From positions 23,090,452 through 23,154,451 of the forward strand of contig JAPTYO010000002.1 of the NCBI GenBank assembly GCA_036873135.1: 64,000 nt of DNA, in the 5' to 3' direction. Below the pieces are notes generated by a model, which had not been told where the DNA came from, made no database searches, and worked only from the letters and a program-made list of their open reading frames with translations. Source of the DNA: Clarkia xantiana subsp. parviflora. Its lineage: Eukaryota; Streptophyta; Magnoliopsida; Myrtales; Onagraceae. Below, piece by piece: positions 58,325-64,000 of this stretch. The position numbers and the translations under genes are program-made. How positions within the stretch are numbered: the first letter of the stretch is position 1; each line of letters begins with the position of its first letter.

Positions 58325-58507
58325 TCATGTGGCACAAATCATATCTGAGAGAGAAAGCACACTCCAATCAAACACTTGGCTCAAAGGAGGCACAAAATTA
58401 TCCGCAATAATAACAGGGACGCACTCATAATATATGGAATCAATAATGCTTTTGAGGCTATTAACTTCATATCCTATGGGGCAAAGGCAATACTTGCTAG
58501 ACTTCAT
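58325..58507 (-). pseudogene. GT47 (exostosin-like) glycosyltransferase exon fragment
   Basis: The minus-strand frame starts MKSSKYCLCPIGYEVNS and continues with IYYECVPVIIADNFVPPLSQ and VFDWSVLS. This is the C-terminal exostosin-domain block, 'GYEVNSPR-VEA-YYECVPVII-DNFV-P', of plant GT47 enzymes that build cell-wall polysaccharides. Similarity ends abruptly after 'WSVLS', and upstream sequence is out of frame. It is a lone broken exon without promoter or partner exons, possibly moved here by a transposon. The adjacent copia relic begins right after it. Confidence 0.75.
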
Positions 58508-58599
58508 GTGCTAGGACATAAGACATCTTTCGGGACACTATTGGATAAAGGCCCGTAAATTCGCTAACTATCGTCCTTAGTTACAAGTGATATCAGAGC

Positions 58600-59281
58600 C
58601 CACAGTTCAGGATCCAAAGTCGTTCAAATCCATGGTTGAGAGTATCTTCATAGGGTTAGCAATACCCAAATATGAAGGTAACTTCGATAGATGGAGTTTG
58701 GTGATGGAAAATCTGATGAGGGCAAGAGAGTACTGGGATGTGATCGAAAATGGAATTGGTCCAGACACTGGAGATGCAACAACATACAAAGAGAGGAAGT
58801 TGACTGACATGAATGCCAAGAATATCCTCTTTCAATCCATTGATTGGGGAACCCTTGACAGTAGCCTTTGCAAAGATATTACTAAGGACATATGAGACTC
58901 GATGAAGGCTAAGGGAACTGGGTCTGAGCGTGTGCGAAGAGCCCATCTACAAGCCTTAAGAAGAGAATTTGAGCTGCTCCAAATGTAAAAGGGTGAGAAA
59001 GCATTAGTCTATTGTACTAGAGTGTTAGAAGTCTACACTAGAATGAGGTTTTATGGTGAGATCTTGCCATTGTAGAAAATGTGTGGAGAACACTAAGTGC
59101 AAAATTTGACTATGTAGTCTGTGCCATAGAGGAATCTAAATATATAAGTAAACTGACCTTAGATGAGTTGCAAACCTCATTGATTGTCCATGAACAAAAG
59201 TTGAATCGCAATTCAACTGAAAAAGAACAAGCTCTCGAAGCTTTGAGTGATTTCAGTAACTCAAGCTATAGAGGCAGATGA
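58600..59281 (+). pseudogene. Copia gag, broken
   Basis: The first frame holds FIGLAIPKYEGNFDRWSLVM and NLMRAREYWDVIENGIG (gag start). After breaks, 59081-59281 gives LTLDELQTSLIVHEQKLNRN. The same block occurs in the gag at 30282-30617. Confidence 0.8.
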
Positions 59282-59690
59282 CAATTGTGTGGGAGAAGAG
59301 GAGGAAAAGGAGGAAATTATGGGAGAGGAGGTCATAACAGAGGTAGAGACAATGAAGATGAAGGTTCTTAAGAGAAAAGAAGCAGTAGCTCTCAGAAAAA
59401 AAGAGAAAAAGAAGAACGTTGACATTGAGTGTTATAGATGCCATAAACTTAGACAGTACAAGTTTGAGTGTACAGTCAAGCTACCAAAAAGGGAGGAGAG
59501 ATCAAATTTCATAGAAGTTAGAGAAATTGAGGTGTTATACATGAATACTCAAAGATATCTTGAATCATCATCTGCAAATGTTTGGTTCATAGATACAGGT
59601 TACAACAACCACATGAGTGGATCCAATGAAGATTTTGCAAGTCTGGATGAGAGCTACAAGTCAATAGTAGCTTTTGGAGACAACTCATGA
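59247..59690 (+). pseudogene. Copia zinc knuckle and protease
   Basis: CYRCHKLRQYKFEC keeps the CX2CX4HX4C spacing only partly (Gln-Tyr replaces the usual Gly-His). The protease site reads WFIDTGYNNHMSG with the DTG triad. Confidence 0.8.
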
Positions 59691-59827
59691 GTACAAGTGA
59701 AGGGAATAGGAGAAATCAAGCTAAAATTCTTGAATGGTTTACTGAAACCATTAATAATGTATTGTTTGTGCATGACCTTAAAACTAACATGCTCAGTGTA
59801 AGGCAGCTCCTCTAGAAGGGCTACTCA

Positions 59828-60780
59828 GTGCACTTCGAGAAAGAGAAGTGTGAGATATATGAACATAAGAATGGTTCAACTTTGGTAATTCAAATGAATC
59901 AAAATAGATTATTCCATCTTAAACTTGAGACTTTGGAGAGAAGTCTTGCAGTTCAAGAAAATAGTAGCCAACAGTCGTGGCTCTGGCATCTGAGGTATGG
60001 TCACTTGAATTTCAATGGACTTAATACCTTATGTAAGAAGAAAATGGTGGAAGGTCTTCCTGTAATTGAGATACAACAGTAGTTGTGTGAAGTTTGCGTG
60101 TTTGGGAAGCATGAACGGGAAAAATTTCCTAAAGACAGAGCTTGGAGAGCCACCAAACAACTGCAGCTGGTTCAATCAGACTTGTGTGGGTCTATTACAC
60201 TAGCATCTAATGGAGATAAAATATACTTTATCTAATTTATAGATGATTTTACAAGAAAAGCATGAGTTTCAATTTTAAGTGAGAAATTAGAGGCTTTCAG
60301 TATCTTTAAAGTGTTTAAAGCTGCAGCTGATAAAGTAAGTGGACATAAAATTAGGTGCCTCAGAACAAATAGAGGACGTGAGTTCTGCTCATACGAGTTC
60401 ATGAGATATCTGGAGGCACATGGGATAGAAAAATAGAAGACTGCTCCTTACACATCATAGCAAAATAGTAGCGGAAAGGAAAAACAAGACCATGATGAAC
60501 ATGGTGAAAGCATCCTAAACACAAGAGGAGTGCCAAATAATTTTTGTCTGGAGCTTTCATGTGCTAAACAGGTGCCCAACATTTTCAATGAAAGATATCA
60601 CTCCTCAAGAAGGTTGGACTGGATCCAAACCCTCAATAAGTCATCTTAGAGTTTTTGGATGTGTTGCTTTTGCAAAAGTGCCATCTGTAAATAGAAAAAA
60701 AAAAAAAAAAAAAACTAGATGAAAAATGTGTATTCCTAGGCCTAAGTGATGTACAAACGCATACAAGCTATTTAACCCTG
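59828..60780 (+). pseudogene. Copia pre-integrase and integrase, broken
   Basis: An open frame to 60082 carries SWLWHLRYGHLNFNGLNTL (pre-integrase). The translated stretch beyond shows CEVCVFGK, LVQSDLCGSI, FIDDFTRKA, LRTNRG (Asp changed to Asn) and LNRCPTFS, with several stop codons and shifts. A run of A residues lies near 60695-60715. Confidence 0.75.
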
Positions 60781-60939
60781 TTAAAAGAAAATAGTAATCA
60801 GTAGGGATGTGAAGTTTGCTGAGGAAAGAAGCTGGGAATGAGAGAGTGAGAAGCCTAAAAGGGATGTGCTTATCGTAGAAGATGAGGAGCTCAAAGAGAA
60901 TGAGTAAGCACTTACAGAAGAAGAAGATGGTATTGAAGT

Positions 60940-61110
60940 AAGGTGTGACAACAACTCCACCATCAAACTCTTAAGGAACCCAATTCTCCATGGCAAAAGC
61001 AAACACAAAGATGTCAAGTACTATTTTCTTCGAGATTTATGCAGAGACAAGGAGATTGAGTTGAGTTTCTGCAAGAGTGAGGAACAAGTGGTTGAAATCC
61101 GATGTAATCT
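60940..61110 (+). pseudogene. Copia RNase H tail
   Basis: Translation gives CDNNSTIKLLRNPILHGKSK followed by YYFLRDL and ELSFCKSEEQVVE, the C-terminal part of copia RNase H. It is joined almost directly to integrase sequence, so the entire reverse transcriptase has been deleted. Confidence 0.75.
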
Positions 61111-61239
61111 TTCAGTTTATGTAATCAATTCAGTCATTTACATTAAAATAGCTCTCGTTCTTCGTTTTCTTGTAAAATAAGTATATTTGCTTGCTGCATA
61201 AGTTACTGTAGTAACCAAGTGTTCTTGAGAGTTTGTGAT

Positions 61240-61537
61240 CAAATCCAGTTTACAACGTCTTATTCTTAACAAGTAGTATCAGAGCCGATAGTTCGAATCT
61301 CGGTGGTGACATCTTAAAAAAACAAAAATTATGAAAAACCTCACTGGAAGGCCAATATGACTAGTCAGAAAGTTCAACAGGGTTACGAACCAAGTAAGGA
61401 GTCCGTTGTAAATCAATTTTCGCAAAAATTAGTTTAAGTGAGAGTATTAAAGTACAGATAAGAGTATACCGAAAATATTCACTTATAAGTTTAAGTTTAT
61501 GGACTAAATAGTTAAGACGTACGTCTTATTCCTAACA
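61240..61537 (+). mobile_element. TRIM relic, second family member
   Basis: The segment ending at 61271 (cttattcttaaca) and the one ending at 61537 (cttattcctaaca) are related terminal repeats. A primer site TAGTATCAGAGCC (61274-61286) follows the first. The right repeat (about 61440-61537) matches the 111-bp repeats of the TRIM at 37393-38003 in the other orientation (gagtattaa.gt…ccgaaaa.attcac…aagacgtacgtcttatt). The first repeat is incomplete. Confidence 0.6.
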
Positions 61538-61591
61538 TATCATTACATAGAGTTTTGATTATGTTGGTGTCTAGTTCTTTGTGCTCTCTTA

Positions 61592-62453
61592 GGGCACGTT
61601 TGATTGCCGGTATTGCGATATCCTAATACCGGTATTAGCTAATACCGTGTTTGTGTCAACTTGGTATTGGTATTAGCTAATACTTGGTATTAGCTAATAC
61701 TCAATTATAGAAGGAATTTGGTATTAATTAATACCATCTAAAAGTAAAGCATTAGCTAATACCAATCTCCTAATTACCAATTTACCCTTGTAATATATGG
61801 CAAACTCTCACTATTTACATCGTAGCTTCGGGCCGGACCCCGTTTACATCGAAACTTCGGACACGAGTCGGGCTGAGTCATGTTCGGGTCGGGCTGGGCG
61901 GTTTGGGCCGGGCTGGGCGGTTTGGGCCGGGGTGGGCGGTTCGGGCCGGGGTGGGCGGTTCGGCCTGGGCTGGTCAGTTCGGGCCGGGCTGGGTGGTTCG
62001 GGCCGGGCAGGTCAATTCGGGTCGGGATGAGCGGTTCGGGCCGGGCTGAGCAATTCGGTCTGTTCAGGTCGGGTTGCTTTATGTTGCTTTTGTTTAGTTC
62101 GGGCTAGGCCCGGCTAGAACGGGCCTGGTCGGGCTAATCACTTTTTTCAATTGTTTTGTACTATTTTCTTTATATATATACATATTTATACATTAGCAAA
62201 AATAGTTTTTACTATTTATACATAAATTTGTTTTTTTTTTATGAAAAATATTATTTTAAATAATTGAAGTTACTTTTTTTTGTTAAATTTTATCATTGTT
62301 AAATTAATCATATGTAAAATATATCTTCATTGAAAATGCAAGTAAGGGTATTTAGGTCTTTTAGTCATTGTATTAGGATATCCTAATACAAAGTTCATTT
62401 AAAACATTGTATAGGATATCCTAATACATGGCTCAATCAAACATTGTATTAGC
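61592..62453. mobile_element. Harbinger-like MITE interrupted at its right end
   Basis: It starts GGGCACGTTTGATTGCCGG after a TTA at 61589-61591. Subterminal 'tattagctaatacc' and, on the right, 'ggatatcctaatac' words recur. The right end shows 'caatcaaac', matching the inverted start, but stops at 62453 where an LTR begins, so the second TTA copy is not seen. It contains a GC-rich minisatellite. Confidence 0.55.
61861..62060. repeat. GC-rich minisatellite, 20-bp unit
   Basis: About nine copies of a unit close to gggctgggcggtttgggccg follow one another with small changes. It stands out sharply from the AT-rich neighbourhood. The two overlapping plus-strand frames rich in Gly, Arg and Trp are artefacts of the repeat. 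Confidence 0.8.
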
Positions 62454-62898
62454 TGTCGGACCTAAAATCTGACCTACGGCGAATTACGTTTGAAATCGCA
62501 TGGATTTTGAAAAGAGTCGCCACTAGTTAATTCTAAGGCTAACTAGAATCCTAAATTACCTAAGCGAATAACTAATTAAACACCTAGGTATTAAGTCAGT
62601 CTACGATCAGAAATACGAGTTCGGGGGTTCTGTTACGAATTAAAACTCATGGAATTAATCACGCCCTTTCGGTACTCAATTCACAAATTTGCCAATTTAT
62701 TAATATATATATAACATGTACATGTGTTTACATTATATAAAATTTATATTTCTAAACTAAATAATTATTATCGGTAAAACAACATCAATATAGTTTCCAC
62801 TGAGTCTATAACCTAAAACGGCTAACCATTATTAAACATGAACAAATTAACATGGTATAATTTAGTTTATTTAATCTAAACTCGAATGATACTTATTT

Positions 62899-62964
<66 letters not shown>

Positions 62965-63700
62965 AAACGTTAAACTAAACTAACTGTACGTGTTGCCAAT
63001 AAGAAAAAAAAACTAAACTGAGCTCTACATATTAATATACTATATTATAATTATATGTGCAGAAGAAACTAACCCAACACGAGGAAACAAAGCTGGAAAC
63101 GGGAACGAAGTGGACAGCGACCTTGCAACGACAACGACTTTGAACCGGCGAGTTGGACAGCGGAACTAGCTACGGCAGTGACCGGTGACTTGGACGGATT
63201 CCGGTGAGTTGAACGACTGCGTCTGGGAAGCCGGGCTTTAATGGAGCGGCCTGAATCGGAACGGGTATTGGCTAAGTTAGCTTCGGGAAACGGTGGAGCG
63301 TGTTGAGGACTGGACAAGCGGTGGTCAAGACGAGCAGGAGAGGTGTGGCGATGGTGGTCTCCGGCGAGATAGAGAAGACGAGCCATGTGGGGTCGCGTGA
63401 ATCAAGCAACTTCGAGCAATTAGAGATTAGGAATCGATACAGACACGGACAGCTCCGGGCGGACGAGCGGAATTGGTTAGCGACGAGGGCTCGATGTCGA
63501 AGATGGTTGATCGGAGTCGCTGTGGAGAGCTGAGTCGCTAGCGGTGATGGAGGGATGGACGGACGAATCGAGCGACGATGAATCGAGCAAAAGTTGAAGG
63601 ATTGGACCGTGGCCGGGCTGCTCGCTGATGATGAAGATGGTGATGTCGCCCCTGTTTAGACGATGGCGAATGGGAATAGAGCAGGTTGGGTTACATTCAC
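62454..63700 (-). repeat. LTR (partial) of the Ogre/Tat-like gypsy family
   Basis: It begins TGTCGGACC and matches 7443-7640 over about 200 bp (ctgacctac.g.gaattacg, ctaactagaatcctaaatta, acacctaggta, gttacgaatt). A GC-rich part (63060-63690) corresponds in position to that of the other LTRs but differs in sequence. A (TA)n tract lies at 62905-62957. The usual end 'gtgtttaca' is absent, so the copy is cut near 63700. Open frames here are not genes. Confidence 0.6.
62905..62957. repeat. (TA)n microsatellite
   Basis: A run of about 26 TA units inside the LTR-like sequence. Confidence 0.9.
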
Positions 63701-63907
63701 GTTTTTTCTAAAGGAAAAATACAAATAATATTATATAGATATATATTTATAAAAGTAGTGGAAAGAACATGATAACCAAGGATGAGGTGCTATCAAACGA
63801 TACTCAAGAGTCAGAAGCCACATTCATGAATTTTTATTTTCAATCTCCTTCTATCTGTCTCTTTTTTGGTCGATTCTGTTTTTCGGTCCGTCCCCTTTAC
63901 ATTACAA
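63701..63907. other. Unassigned spacer
   Basis: No genes or element boundaries can be recognised between the LTR fragment and the Helitron terminus. Confidence 0.3.
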
Positions 63908-64000
63908 CTAGGGGCTGACCCCGCGCTACGCGCGGGATGACCCGTTAAACAGTACTTGTTTATTTGTGTAATGTAAAATGTTGAAATTATGTTTTGAGTT
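63908..64000 (-). mobile_element. Helitron 3' terminus, running off the window
   Basis: On the minus strand a 7-bp stem hairpin CCCGCGC-GTA-GCGCGGG (63920-63936) is followed by CTAG at 63908-63911. The loop and stem match the type at 12083 rather than that at 41202. The body of the element lies beyond position 64000. Confidence 0.6.

Larger units (their letters stand above)
58588..61120 (+). mobile_element. Ty1/copia relic, plus strand
   Basis: A primer site TGATATCAGAGCC (58588-58600) starts the interior. Gag, zinc knuckle, protease, pre-integrase and integrase follow in decayed form. The reverse transcriptase is missing, and the RNase H tail joins at about 60940. Stops and frame shifts occur every few hundred bases. 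LTRs are not clear. It is related to, but distinct from, the element at 25203-31578. Confidence 0.7.

Noticed and set aside
61797..62107. Gly/Trp/Arg-rich open frames
   Set aside because: Created by the 20-bp minisatellite, which is open in several frames.
63069..63533. Open frames on both strands in the third LTR
   Set aside because: GC-rich LTR core without domain features.
1..64000. Search for an autonomous replicase (Rep/helicase), hAT transposase or intact polyprotein
   Set aside because: None was found. All elements in the window are non-autonomous or broken.

Overview
This window is nuclear DNA of a flowering plant, most likely a eudicot. It is AT-rich and crowded with transposable elements. 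Only three ordinary plant genes can be supported, and two of them have canonical GT-AG introns: (1) an intronless PUX7-like UBX-domain protein, 39635-40690 (+); (2) a three-exon 1R-MYB of the MYBS3/KUA1 (SHAQKYF) type, 51263-53586 (+); (3) a three-exon R2R3-MYB with the bHLH-interaction signature, 55602-56467 (+), closest in its R3 repeat to the TT2/C1 flavonoid-regulator type. Two transcription-factor genes lie about 2 kb apart, with nothing else recognisable between them. Nothing suggests an operon, plasmid, organelle or prokaryotic DNA.

Left third (1-18.5 kb): an AT-rich start with a small hAT-type MITE (799-1074). Next comes a minus-strand non-autonomous Ty3/gypsy (Ogre/Tat-like) element whose homologous LTR segments are 1297-2175 and 7443-8840. 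Its 5.3 kb interior is made largely of four different tandem arrays. Then follow a Mutator-type foldback element (8893-9771), a copia 5' relic with a primer-binding site, a Helitron (12083 to about 13195) and a 4.2 kb LTR element with a perfect 5-bp target duplication (13251-17486). A Harbinger-like MITE and a second, inverted copy of a dispersed repeat close this part.

Middle (18.9-38 kb): a candidate hAT element (18921-24147) encloses a truncated minus-strand Ty3/gypsy element, whose 5' LTR (21447-22184) cut into a MuDR-type transposase N-terminus. A nearly complete but decayed minus-strand Ty1/copia element (25203-31578) carries a nested hAT-like element (26514-27687) that seems to have picked up the start of a Cu/Zn superoxide dismutase gene. 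Further on are a MULE-type MITE (31759-32662), a solo gypsy LTR with perfect target duplication (33677-34426), a hAT-like element and a TRIM (37393-38003).

Right part (39-64 kb): the UBX gene is followed directly by three minus-strand Helitron 3' termini (40764, 41202, 45576) forming an end-to-end array up to about 48.59 kb, with a second member of the 8893-9771 MULE family nested inside. A Harbinger-type MITE (50013-50755) lies just upstream of the 1R-MYB gene. After the two MYB genes come a GT47 (exostosin-like) exon fragment, a plus-strand copia relic, a second TRIM copy, a GC-rich minisatellite within a MITE, a third LTR of the Ogre/Tat-like family and one more Helitron terminus at the right edge.

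I found no convincing new gene system. The most interesting items are the gene-fragment capture inside the nested hAT-like element, the end-to-end Helitron array, the array-filled non-autonomous gypsy element and the layered nesting at 18.9-24.1 kb. Calls rest on reading the sequence by eye. Boundaries marked 'about' are approximate.
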